Source of the DNA: Flavobacterium aurantiibacter
GTDB lineage: Bacteria > Bacteroidota > Bacteroidia > Flavobacteriales > Flavobacteriaceae
Assembly: GCF_002251775.1 (NCBI RefSeq)
Contig: NZ_NOXX01000228.1
Coordinates: forward strand, 293 to 34,085
Reading direction: 5' to 3'
Length of the DNA stretch: 33,793 nt
The first letter of the stretch is position 1. Each line of letters begins with the position of its first letter. Shown here piece after piece: positions 8,499 to 17,062 of the stretch. A program made the translations under genes and the position numbers. Below the pieces are notes generated by a model, which saw only the letters and a list, made by a program, of their open reading frames with translations, was not told the DNA's origin and searched no databases.

Positions 8499-11399
8499 AT
8501 GACAAACTACGATAAACTCATCAATACACTCAAGGAAGTGTTCATGCTGGATAAAGCGGAACTTGATTTTGGTATTTACCGCATCATGAATCAAAAGCGG
8601 AAAGACATTGAACAATTTTTAGTGGTGGACCTTATACCACAAGTGAAAGAAGTGCTGAACAATAGTCAGGCTATTGATGCAGCTCAATTGAAAAAGCAAA
8701 TAGATACTGAAATTGAGACTGCTCGTAAATATGGAAACCCCAATCCAGAAGAACTTCCCCAAGTGCAAGAGCTAAAGGCGCAATATGAAAGGATAGGTGA
8801 TTTGACCTCCATCGAAAACGAGGTTTTCTCACTGCTTGCCAATTTCTTTAAACGCTATTTTGATAATGGCGATTTTATCAGCATGCGTAGGTATAAGAAA
8901 GATGTGTATGCCATACCCTACGAAGGCGAAGAAGTAAAACTGCATTGGGCAAATGCCGACCAATACTACATTAAAACCAGCGAGTACTTTAAAGTATATC
9001 GCTTTAAGTTGAGCAATGGCAAGACCGTTTGTTTTGAATTGGTAGAAGCCAGTACCGAACAAAACAACAACAAAACACAAGGCGATAAAGAAAGGCGATT
9101 TGCTATTTATACAGACAAGGTTTGTGAAACCGTAGGCGATGAATTTAAAATTTACTTTACCTATGAACCCACCGACAAAAAAGTAAAACAAAGCGAATTA
9201 ATGGGACAAGCTTTTGATGCTCTAAAAGCCCAAATACCGCAAGAGTTTTTGGATTTGCTTAGCCTGAAACCAACAGAAAAAGACAAACAAAGAACCTTGC
9301 TGCAAAAGCACTTAAACGATTATACAGCCCGAAACACTTTTGACTACTTTATACACAAAGACCTTGGTGGTTTCCTTAACCGTGAATTAGACTTCTATAT
9401 TAAAAACGAAGTACTGTTTATTGATGACCTGAACACCCGTGACGAACAGGAATTTTTAAAACAACTGAGCAAGATAAAAGCCATTAAAAAGATAGGCGAA
9501 AAGATCATTGCTTTCCTGGCACAGTTAGAAAATTTCCAAAAGAAACTGTGGCTGAAAAAGAAAATGGTGGTTGAATGTAACTACTGCATTACGCTTGACC
9601 GTGTACCAAAAGATTTGCACCCCGAAATACTGAATAACCAAGCCCAAATACAGGAATGGATAAAACTCTTTGCCATTGATGAAATAAAAACCGAAAAAAC
9701 AGGGAGCTTGTTTTCGGAAGATAAAGTGGGCTTTAGCAACCCGCTTACGATGGAGTTTTTAAATCAAAACCGATTTTTAGTTTTAGATACTGCCTTTTTC
9801 TCTGAAGCCTTTAAATCGCAATTGATAAGCAGTATTGAAAACTTTGATGATGCTTGTGATGGATTGTTGATTAATTCAGACAATTATCACGCTTTAAACC
9901 TTATTAATAAAAGATACAATGGTTCAGTTGATGGAATTTACATAGACCCACCGTACAACACTGACGCATCCTCTATACTATATAAAAATGATTATAAGGA
10001 CTCTTCCTTCCTATCTTTAATAGAAAACAGAATTACAATTTCAAATGATATTCTATCAAATCGTGGAATTATATGTGTAGCAATCGATGATGAAGAAGTT
10101 TCACCTTTAAGATCTATTCTTGAAAGTGCATTTTTTTCAGAACTAGGTATAGTTGCGGTTAGATCAAATCCAGCTGGCAGAAAGACTAAAGGTAGATTTG
10201 CTCCAGCACATGAATATGCTTTGTTTTATGGAAAATCCGAAAAATCAGTGCCGGGTAGTCTTGACTTAACTGAACAAAGATTGGCAAGATATCCAAAGGA
10301 AGATGAAAATGGTCGTTTTGCTTGGGCAAATTTTATAAGGTCAGGGAACAATGATAAAAGGGAAGATAGGCCAAAGTTGTATTATCCAATATTTGCAAAT
10401 GCTGATGAAAACAAAATTAGAATTCCTGAAATGGTATGGAATAATGAAAGTAATGAGTACGATTTACTTGAACAACCTCGAGATGGTGAAGTAATTGTCT
10501 ATCCGACTATCAAACAAGGTGACAGAATAATAGAAAAAAATTGGCAAAGAGGGAATGCAAGAGTTCCAAATGAATTATCTGAATATAGAGTAAGAAAGAA
10601 TTCTGATGGCGAAGTAAGTATCGATTTTAAGACAAGATTAGATGAAAGTTCATTGCCCACAACTTGGTGGGACAAAAAGGAATATGCATCAGCAAACTAT
10701 GGTGCTGCAGAATTAAAAGAACTATTTAATGAGAAGCCTTTTGATTTTCCAAAGGCAAAAAGCTTAGTAGAAGATTGTATAAAGGCTTTAAATATTGAAT
10801 CAAATAGTACTATTCTAGATTTCTTTGGAGGTTCCGCCACAACGGGTCACTCAATAATTAGTTTGAATAGAGAGGATAACGGAAAACGAAAATATATTTT
10901 AGTTGAAATGGGGGAATACTTTAACATTGTTACAAAACCCCGCATACAAAAAGTAATCTACAGCAAAGACTGGAAAGAAGGCAAGCCTGTTAGCCGTGAA
11001 GGTATCAGTCATTGTTTTAAATACATGCGTTTGGAGAGTTATGAAGATACACTCAACAACTTGGCTTTAAAACAAACCGTAACCCAACAACAGGCTTTAC
11101 AAATGAACCCTACCTTTAAAGAAGGCTATATGCTCAACTATATGTTAGATGTAGAGGCAAAAGAAAGTTTGCTCAATTTGGAGTGGTTTGAAAATCCGTT
11201 TAACTGCTACTTAAATATTACCAAAAACAACGAGCTGCAACCTACCAAAGTAGATTTGGTTGAAACCTTCAATTACCTGATTGGGTTGGTTGTTGAAAGT
11301 TATGCCAAACCCAAAGAAGGCTATGTAGTGGTAACAGGTAAAAAATTTAGCCGGAGAAAAAATACTGGTAGTATGGAGAGATTGCACCCAACACAATAG
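8499..11399 (+). CDS. mod: Type III Mod-like DNA methyltransferase, C-terminus lost by frameshift
   Basis: The open frame codes 966 residues. It has a large N-terminal helical region (about 1-400), then the amino-methyltransferase motif IV DPPYNT (483-488) and, after about 290 residues, the AdoMet motif I-like DFFGGSATTGH (774-784). Motif IV before motif I is the beta-class order typical of type III Mod. The segment between them should hold the target-recognition domain. The ATG at 8499 is preferred to an in-frame ATG at 8391, which lies inside the HNH gene. The frame ends with a foreign tail (RRKNTGSMERLHPTQ): one extra base at 11351/11352 diverts it from the family-like FSGEKILVVWRD reading. 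Predicted role: protective base methylation and site choice for Res. Activity of the truncated form is unknown. Confidence 0.85.
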   Translation: MTNYDKLINTLKEVFMLDKAELDFGIYRIMNQKRKDIEQFLVVDLIPQVKEVLNNSQAIDAAQLKKQIDTEIETARKYGNPNPEELPQVQELKAQYERIGDLTSIENEVFSLLANFFKRYFDNGDFISMRRYKKDVYAIPYEGEEVKLHWANADQYYIKTSEYFKVYRFKLSNGKTVCFELVEASTEQNNNKTQGDKERRFAIYTDKVCETVGDEFKIYFTYEPTDKKVKQSELMGQAFDALKAQIPQEFLDLLSLKPTEKDKQRTLLQKHLNDYTARNTFDYFIHKDLGGFLNRELDFYIKNEVLFIDDLNTRDEQEFLKQLSKIKAIKKIGEKIIAFLAQLENFQKKLWLKKKMVVECNYCITLDRVPKDLHPEILNNQAQIQEWIKLFAIDEIKTEKTGSLFSEDKVGFSNPLTMEFLNQNRFLVLDTAFFSEAFKSQLISSIENFDDACDGLLINSDNYHALNLINKRYNGSVDGIYIDPPYNTDASSILYKNDYKDSSFLSLIENRITISNDILSNRGIICVAIDDEEVSPLRSILESAFFSELGIVAVRSNPAGRKTKGRFAPAHEYALFYGKSEKSVPGSLDLTEQRLARYPKEDENGRFAWANFIRSGNNDKREDRPKLYYPIFANADENKIRIPEMVWNNESNEYDLLEQPRDGEVIVYPTIKQGDRIIEKNWQRGNARVPNELSEYRVRKNSDGEVSIDFKTRLDESSLPTTWWDKKEYASANYGAAELKELFNEKPFDFPKAKSLVEDCIKALNIESNSTILDFFGGSATTGHSIISLNREDNGKRKYILVEMGEYFNIVTKPRIQKVIYSKDWKEGKPVSREGISHCFKYMRLESYEDTLNNLALKQTVTQQQALQMNPTFKEGYMLNYMLDVEAKESLLNLEWFENPFNCYLNITKNNELQPTKVDLVETFNYLIGLVVESYAKPKEGYVVVTGKKFSRRKNTGSMERLHPTQ

Positions 11400-11574
11400 T
11401 ACAGCCCTCAACCAATTCCTAGAAAAGAGTAAATACAACCCACTCGATGCCGAGTTTGACCGCATCTACGTAAATGGCGACAACAACGTAGAAAACCTAA
11501 AAACCGGTGACGAACGCTGGAAAGTGGTATTGATTGAAGAAGAGTTTGGGAAGAAAATGTTTGAAATGAATTAA
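11353..11574 (+). pseudogene. mod: Detached 3' end of mod in the +1 frame
   Basis: Reading from GGA at 11353 gives 73 stop-free codons beginning GEKILVVWRDC and ending KKMFEMN, then TAA at 11572-11574. They continue the methyltransferase with no gap if the extra C at 11351/11352 is ignored, giving a full-length protein of about 1024 residues. The restored stop lies 13 nt before the OLD-like gene, matching the tight spacing elsewhere in the operon. An A6 tract at 11357-11362 could also restore the frame by losing one A. Confidence 0.8.
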
Positions 11575-11587
11575 AAAATAGAAGTAT

Positions 11588-13534
11588 ATGCATATACATA
11601 AATTTCAAATCAAGAATTTCAAGTCCATTAAGGACATTACCTTGTATTTCAACAAGGACTTGAATATACTAACAGGGGTAAATAACTCAGGAAAAACAAC
11701 GGTTTTGGAGGCTTTATCACTTTGGCAAGAGTGTTTTACTAAACTTATTTCTGAGGCCAAAAGAGGAGAAAAAGGCTACAAAAGAGGAGATTATGTATTA
11801 GGCCCTTCTTATAATAAGTACTTCCCGTTCAATGAGATCAATTCGGTGAGAAGTCCCAATTTTGAGGATATATTTCACCAAAGAGTAAAAAAGAATGAAG
11901 TTTTGTTAGCATTAACGCTAATAGATGAAGAAAACCTAGAACTTTGTATTCCATTCACCATATCAAGTTCTGGTAGTAACTATGTTATTGCTTTACAAAA
12001 TTATAGCATCTATGATCACAGAGCATTCAATGATTATTTTGCTAATTTACCCAATCCAATATCATTAATTTATAGTACGCCTGTCGCACAGATAAATCTT
12101 GAAGAAGCTTTTGTAACCGATCCTATCATTAAAGAGCAGCTATTAGTACGAAAATCCGAAACTGTATTAAGAAACAGGCTTTACAGAATTATTAGTGGAC
12201 TCGATGCCACTCTTAACGAAGCTTTTCTTAATGATTTGAATTATGTTCTTTACAATTCAGAGAAAAAAATCGAATTTAAATCCGAAACTAATATCCAAAA
12301 AGATGCTAAAGCAATTATTCTTTTCAGAGTAGGTTCTAAAGACGTATTTAAAGACTTATCCCTACTTGGAAGTGGTACATTACAAATAATCGGCATTCTT
12401 CTGAATATTCATTTGAAATCAGAAAATAAGACGGATTTGAATATTGTTTTACTTGATGAGCCGGATAGTCATATCCACAGAGATATTCAACGAAGATTAG
12501 TCGAAGTATTCAATAAATACGGTAGCGGAGTGCAAACATTTTTATCTACACACAATGAATCATTAATTAGAAGTGCTGCACCTTATCAAGTGTTTCATTT
12601 GGAAGGAAAACCTACTGGAGAAATAAGAAGTATTCATTTTAATATTGACTCAGGTCATCTAGGCTTGCATTTCAAAGGTATAATGCCAAGTAATTTATCT
12701 CCTGTAATTCGTTCCATTGGTAATACCACGGGGTTGGATTTTATAAATGCTTTGGAAGCAGATAGACTCGTTTTTGTGGAAGGTGAGGATGACGCAAAAG
12801 TGTTCAGAATTTTGCTCAACCAACAATTGAACAACAGAAAAAAATACATGTTTTGGGTTTTGGGGGGTATAAGTGAAGTATTCGAAAATATACTTTCTTA
12901 CAAGGCTGTATTTTCAGGTCTTAAAAATGGAACAAGCCTTTGGGACAAATCTGTTTTAGTTTTTGACAAAGATGAATTATCAAACGAGCACAAAGACTTA
13001 TTTACTCAAAAATTCAAAGAAAAATTAGGTATTGATACTTATTGTGCAAACTCTTATACTTTCGAGGCAACATTGTTTTCTGATTTGAGAAAAACAGCGA
13101 AACTATTATCAAAACTGATAGAAAAAGCAACAGCAACAATTGTCAGCGAGCAAGACATTTTTGATGATTTAGAATCGAATTATTTGAATTATGATGTAAC
13201 ATTAAAAGCTAAATTCAATGATGAATTTCATAAAAACACCTATTATAGATATAAAAACAGTAAGGTTGAAAAAACAGCTCAAGTCTTTGGTCAGAGAGCT
13301 GTAAATATGGATGAACACACTTTTGTAAGTTATGTTCGAAACTATTTTGATGAAACAATTGCGAAAGAAGAGTACCATAAAATTATGGATAAGTATGACG
13401 TTGAAAATGTCGTTAAACAAACAATTGATAAGCATGGTGTCAATTTTTCTATTGAAAGCGACTTTATCGAATTAATTAAGTTGGTTGATAAATCTACATG
13501 GATTTCAGAATGGGATTTTCTAAATAGAATTTAA
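11588..13534 (+). CDS. OLD-family ATPase with TOPRIM nuclease domain
   Basis: A 648-residue protein joining an ABC-type ATPase to a TOPRIM domain, the architecture of OLD (overcoming lysogenization defect) nucleases and of GajA in Gabija. Seen: Walker A GVNNSGKTT (30-38), Walker B LLDEPDSH with D290-E291, the H-loop STHNES (H322), then TOPRIM motifs VEGEDD (E398, E400) and FDKDE (D460, D462), the metal-binding acids. The last roughly 180 residues have no recognised domain. It lies between mod and res, and its stop overlaps the res start as TAATG. Predicted to be an ATP-regulated DNA nuclease, either a partner of Res or an independent effector. GajA-like proteins normally pair with a UvrD-type helicase, which is absent here. 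Confidence 0.85.
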   Translation: MHIHKFQIKNFKSIKDITLYFNKDLNILTGVNNSGKTTVLEALSLWQECFTKLISEAKRGEKGYKRGDYVLGPSYNKYFPFNEINSVRSPNFEDIFHQRVKKNEVLLALTLIDEENLELCIPFTISSSGSNYVIALQNYSIYDHRAFNDYFANLPNPISLIYSTPVAQINLEEAFVTDPIIKEQLLVRKSETVLRNRLYRIISGLDATLNEAFLNDLNYVLYNSEKKIEFKSETNIQKDAKAIILFRVGSKDVFKDLSLLGSGTLQIIGILLNIHLKSENKTDLNIVLLDEPDSHIHRDIQRRLVEVFNKYGSGVQTFLSTHNESLIRSAAPYQVFHLEGKPTGEIRSIHFNIDSGHLGLHFKGIMPSNLSPVIRSIGNTTGLDFINALEADRLVFVEGEDDAKVFRILLNQQLNNRKKYMFWVLGGISEVFENILSYKAVFSGLKNGTSLWDKSVLVFDKDELSNEHKDLFTQKFKEKLGIDTYCANSYTFEATLFSDLRKTAKLLSKLIEKATATIVSEQDIFDDLESNYLNYDVTLKAKFNDEFHKNTYYRYKNSKVEKTAQVFGQRAVNMDEHTFVSYVRNYFDETIAKEEYHKIMDKYDVENVVKQTIDKHGVNFSIESDFIELIKLVDKSTWISEWDFLNRI

Positions 13535-16500
13535 TGGCAAAACTCAGTTCATCACTCGTACTTAATAAATATATACTCAATCTGTTTGGGGTAACAGATT
13601 TGGAGGCATTGTCATCTGATTTAAAAGATTCATCGTTGGAAGGGTATGACGAGAATAACATTTCCCATTTCCATCATGCTTTGGTCGCAAGGTTCTACAG
13701 CAATGCAAATCTTCCCAAGGAATTATTACTTCAATATGATCAAAATATTTTTTCTCATACCCAAACAATTTCAGAGAAAAGGACAGAACCCATCAAATGG
13801 AAATATTTTCAGTATTTGGCATTGCTTTTTACAGAAATCTATTTAGACAAATACTTCAGCGATAAAACCGCCTTAAAAAGTGAGTTAAATACTTTTTTAG
13901 ACTTCAATCACGGCAAACATGGCAATGATTTTAAAGTGATCAATGAATTCAAATTAGAAACTATTATTAATGATTTAAATAAGCTTGCTTATTGGAATGC
14001 AACAGGTTCAGGTAAAACCTTATTGATGCATGTAAACATTTTGCAGTATAGGTATTACTTAAGTCAACACAATCTTGAAAAATCGCTGAACAGAATTATT
14101 GTGCTAACTCCCAATGAAGGACTTTCTAAACAGCATTTAAAGGAGTTTGGTCAGTCAGGCATGGAAGCGGAATTGTTTGATAAATCAGGCGGCTCTTTAT
14201 TTTCAGGGCAGAAAATTGAAATCATTGACATTCACAAACTCGAAGAAACAAGCGGCAATAAAACGGTTGCAGTTGAAGCATTTGAAGGTAACAACTTGGT
14301 TTTAGTAGATGAAGGACACAGAGGTGCAGGTGGTACAGAATGGAAAGACAAACGAAACCGTTTGTGTGAAACAGGTTTTTCATTCGAGTATTCAGCCACA
14401 TTTGGTCAGGCAGTACATGCTTTATCTGGTGCAAAACAAAAAGCATTGATTGATGAATATGGAAAGGCAACATTATTTGACTATTCCTATCGCTATTTCT
14501 ATAATGATGGTTATGGAAAAGATTATCAAATTTTAAACCTAAATGAACAATGGCATGAACCGGGAAAAGAAGAACGTGTTGTTCTTTATTTGACTGCCAG
14601 TTTACTTTCGTTCTATGAACAGTTATTGGTTTTCAAAGAGCATGGAAAAGCCATAGAACCATTTTTGATTGATAAACCATTAGCGATTTTTGTAGGTGGT
14701 AAAGTAACCAAAAGTATCAGCAAAGAAACGGCTTCTGATGTGGTGGAAGTATTAAAATTCATTGAGGCTTTTGCAAAGAATGACGCACAATCTATCGAAC
14801 GAATTAAATTATTATTAGAAGCCAAAGATGGTTTGAATAATGAATTAGGACATTCCATTTTTAGAAATGCTTTTAAAGAAATCCGTAAATCAGGAAAATC
14901 AGCACAGTTTGTTTTTCAGGATGTTCTAAAAGAAGTTTTCAATTCAGATGTTGCTGGAGCTTCCTTGCATGTAGACAACCTTAAAGGACAAGAGGGAGAA
15001 ATTGGTTTACGCATTGGTAACGGAGAGTATTTTGGAGTTATTAATGTGGGTGACGATAAAGGTTTATTAAAAATATGCGAAGCACACAAAATGAACACAG
15101 GTGAAAGAGATTTTTCCAGTTCATTATTTCACGACATCAATAGCAAAAGCAGTAAAGTAAATATTCTAATAGGTTCAAAAAAATTCAGTGAAGGTTGGAG
15201 CAGTTGGCGGGTAAGCACAATGGGCTTGTTGAATATTGGTCGAGGCGAAGGTTCTGAAATCATTCAGTTATTTGGTAGAGGTGTACGATTGAAAGGCTAT
15301 AAATTTTCATTGAAACGCAGTACAGCATTAGATGCCAGTTTAAAACCTGAATACATTCCTGAAGTATTACCCATCCTTGAAACGCTGAATATTTTCGGTT
15401 TAAGAGCCGATTACATGCAGCAATTCAAAGATTACTTGGAAGAAGAAGGCTTGCCAACTGATTCTGATTTTGAAAAAATTACCATTGACATTTTGCCGAC
15501 CATTTCAGATTTGTCGGAGAAAAAGCTGAAATACATCAAGGTTAAAGATGGCTCCAATTTTAAACGTGATGTTTTGGTGGATGCTGTAATAACCGAAAAA
15601 GTTCCGCCAGTGATAGTGGATTGGTATCCGAAAGTCCAGGTATTAAAAAGTTCTAAAACCACAAATGTTTCAACCGTAGTAACAGTGGAAGAAGGTAAAC
15701 TTGAAAATATTCATATTGCCTTTTTAGATTGGAATAAAATCTATTTTGAAATACAGAAGTTCAAAAATGAACGCAGTTGGTATAATGTAAACCTATCCAT
15801 TGAAGCATTAAAAGATATTCTTCAAAGTTCGGAATGGTACACCTTACTAATTCCTTCCAGCGAACTTGAATTAACTGATTACAGTAAAGTAAAGCTTTGG
15901 CATGAATTGGCTCTTACACTTTTGAAATCATTTGTAGAAAGACTTTATAACTATCAGAAAAACAAGTTTTACAGCGACAAGATAGAAGTTGCATTTATTG
16001 ATAGCACACATCCAAATTTTGAAGCAGAATACAACTTTCTTGTTAAAAAGACAGAGGACAGGCTAATCGGAAAGATTAAAGAATTAAAGGAAGTAGTTCG
16101 CAAAAAAGAATTTCAGGAAAACTTCAAAATCGACAATGACTTTGAGGCTTTGTATGCCAATCTTCATCTTTATCAGCCTTTAATTTATATTGACAAAGGC
16201 AGATATGAAGAAGTAATAAAAATACAACCGGTTCCTTTGAATAAAGGCGAAAGAGATTTAGTTGAAGACCTAAAACAATATTTTAACACCAATACGGAGT
16301 TCTTTAAAGACAAAAAACTGTACTTATTGAGAAACATGAGTAAAAAAGGTATTGGCTTTTTTGAGGCAAACAACTTTTTCCCTGACTTTATCCTTTGGCT
16401 TGTCATAGGCAACAAGCAATACGTTTCATTTATTGACCCTAAAGGACTTAGACAAATTCAAGGTTTGACAGACCCTAAAATTCAATTACATAAAACAATC

Positions 16501-16695
16501 AAGACAAGTATTCAACAAAAATTGAATGACCCGGACATTGAACTAAATTCATTCATAATTTCTAATACCCCTTACAACCAATTGAAACATTGGAAAGGAC
16601 AAGAAAGCATTGAAGACTTTAATTCAAATCATGTATTTTTTCAAAGGGAGCAAAGAGATTTTTTTGACCTACTTTTTAGATCGATTGTAATATAG
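13534..16695 (+). CDS. res: Type III Res-like helicase-endonuclease
   Basis: A 1053-residue SF2 helicase with a C-terminal nuclease, the restriction partner of Mod. Motif I is NATGSGKT (155-162), motif II is DEGH (259-262), motif III-like SATFG follows, motif V-like SKKFSEGW and motif VI QLFGRGVR (578-585) form lobe 2. The C-terminal domain shows a PD-(D/E)xK site: P950-D951 and, 17 residues on, D968-P-K970, with Asp in the usual Glu position. Related enzymes translocate or switch on DNA after Mod binds unmethylated sites and then cut. Translation is coupled to the OLD-like gene through TAATG. It is last in the operon, followed by a long hairpin terminator. The helicase and nuclease motifs all look intact. 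Confidence 0.9.
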   Translation: MAKLSSSLVLNKYILNLFGVTDLEALSSDLKDSSLEGYDENNISHFHHALVARFYSNANLPKELLLQYDQNIFSHTQTISEKRTEPIKWKYFQYLALLFTEIYLDKYFSDKTALKSELNTFLDFNHGKHGNDFKVINEFKLETIINDLNKLAYWNATGSGKTLLMHVNILQYRYYLSQHNLEKSLNRIIVLTPNEGLSKQHLKEFGQSGMEAELFDKSGGSLFSGQKIEIIDIHKLEETSGNKTVAVEAFEGNNLVLVDEGHRGAGGTEWKDKRNRLCETGFSFEYSATFGQAVHALSGAKQKALIDEYGKATLFDYSYRYFYNDGYGKDYQILNLNEQWHEPGKEERVVLYLTASLLSFYEQLLVFKEHGKAIEPFLIDKPLAIFVGGKVTKSISKETASDVVEVLKFIEAFAKNDAQSIERIKLLLEAKDGLNNELGHSIFRNAFKEIRKSGKSAQFVFQDVLKEVFNSDVAGASLHVDNLKGQEGEIGLRIGNGEYFGVINVGDDKGLLKICEAHKMNTGERDFSSSLFHDINSKSSKVNILIGSKKFSEGWSSWRVSTMGLLNIGRGEGSEIIQLFGRGVRLKGYKFSLKRSTALDASLKPEYIPEVLPILETLNIFGLRADYMQQFKDYLEEEGLPTDSDFEKITIDILPTISDLSEKKLKYIKVKDGSNFKRDVLVDAVITEKVPPVIVDWYPKVQVLKSSKTTNVSTVVTVEEGKLENIHIAFLDWNKIYFEIQKFKNERSWYNVNLSIEALKDILQSSEWYTLLIPSSELELTDYSKVKLWHELALTLLKSFVERLYNYQKNKFYSDKIEVAFIDSTHPNFEAEYNFLVKKTEDRLIGKIKELKEVVRKKEFQENFKIDNDFEALYANLHLYQPLIYIDKGRYEEVIKIQPVPLNKGERDLVEDLKQYFNTNTEFFKDKKLYLLRNMSKKGIGFFEANNFFPDFILWLVIGNKQYVSFIDPKGLRQIQGLTDPKIQLHKTIKTSIQQKLNDPDIELNSFIISNTPYNQLKHWKGQESIEDFNSNHVFFQREQRDFFDLLFRSIVI

Positions 16696-16823
16696 TTAAA
16701 GATCGTTTGAATTGCGAATTAATCTGGGGTTCATGGCAATTGAGCTACATTTTTCTCGATTTTTTATGCACACACGTTAACACGATTTTTCTGCAACAGC
16801 GATTGGAAAAGCAAGCGTGCGCG

Positions 16824-16899
16824 TAAAAAAACGTACAACAGCACGCGGATTGTAGCGACCAACGGAAGCTATAAGACGTGTAGCTGTTGTTGTTTTTTT
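16824..16899 (+). terminator. Large hairpin terminator after the defence operon
   Basis: A7C at 16824-16831 and ACAACAGC at 16835-16842 pair with GCTGTTGT at 16883-16890 and the GT7 at 16892-16899. Inside, TTGTAGC and GCTATAA (one G-T wobble) form a second 7-bp stem around a 10-nt loop. The 3' T7 run makes it a + strand terminator for res; the A7 on the other side means it could also act on the minus strand. It begins 128 nt after res. The 16696-16823 stretch before it holds nothing I recognise. Confidence 0.6.
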
Positions 16900-17001
16900 A
16901 GCGCACCTTGACTTGGAAAGCGCGGTGACCGGCACAGGTATTTCCAGCGAACGTTTGCCGGGCAGTTGCCCAAATAAGCGACCTAAAATCGTAAAAATAG
17001 C

Positions 17002-17033
17002 TTGGAAACGCTCGCATAAATGTAATATCTTCG
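17002..17033 (+). promoter_or_regulatory. Candidate promoter of the PorT-like gene
   Basis: TTG at 17002-17004 and TATCTTCG at 17026-17033 (one mismatch to TAnnTTTG) are 21 nt apart. A start of transcription about 7 nt downstream would give a leader of roughly 20 nt before the ATG at 17063. Confidence 0.4.
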
Positions 17034-17062
17034 CTTATAACATGGTTACACCGACAGGAATT

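Noticed and set aside
11349..11365. Programmed ribosomal frameshift in mod
   Set aside because: The site lacks a recognised +1 slippery stop or RNA structure, and the simplest explanation is a one-base insertion.
8499..11574. Phase-variable mod switched by tandem repeats
   Set aside because: No tetra- or pentanucleotide tract is seen in the gene; only an A6 run beside the frameshift, which is too short to claim a contingency locus.
3659..16695. DISARM or BREX as the identity of the operon
   Set aside because: No DUF1998 protein (DrmB), PLD protein (DrmC), PglZ or BrxC-like protein is present. Only the SNF2-type helicase is shared in kind with DISARM.
11588..16695. Gabija (GajA-GajB) for the OLD-Res pair
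   Set aside because: The partner is a type III Res with PD-(D/E)xK nuclease, not a UvrD-type GajB helicase.
16765..17033. A stop-free minus-strand frame across the region before the PorT-like gene
   Set aside because: It is about 90 codons long with no ATG, it runs through the long hairpin, and I cannot recognise its product.
16913..17062. Longer start of the PorT-like gene at 16913 or 17042
   Set aside because: The signal peptide begins at 17063, and the candidate promoter at 17002-17033 lies inside the longest version.
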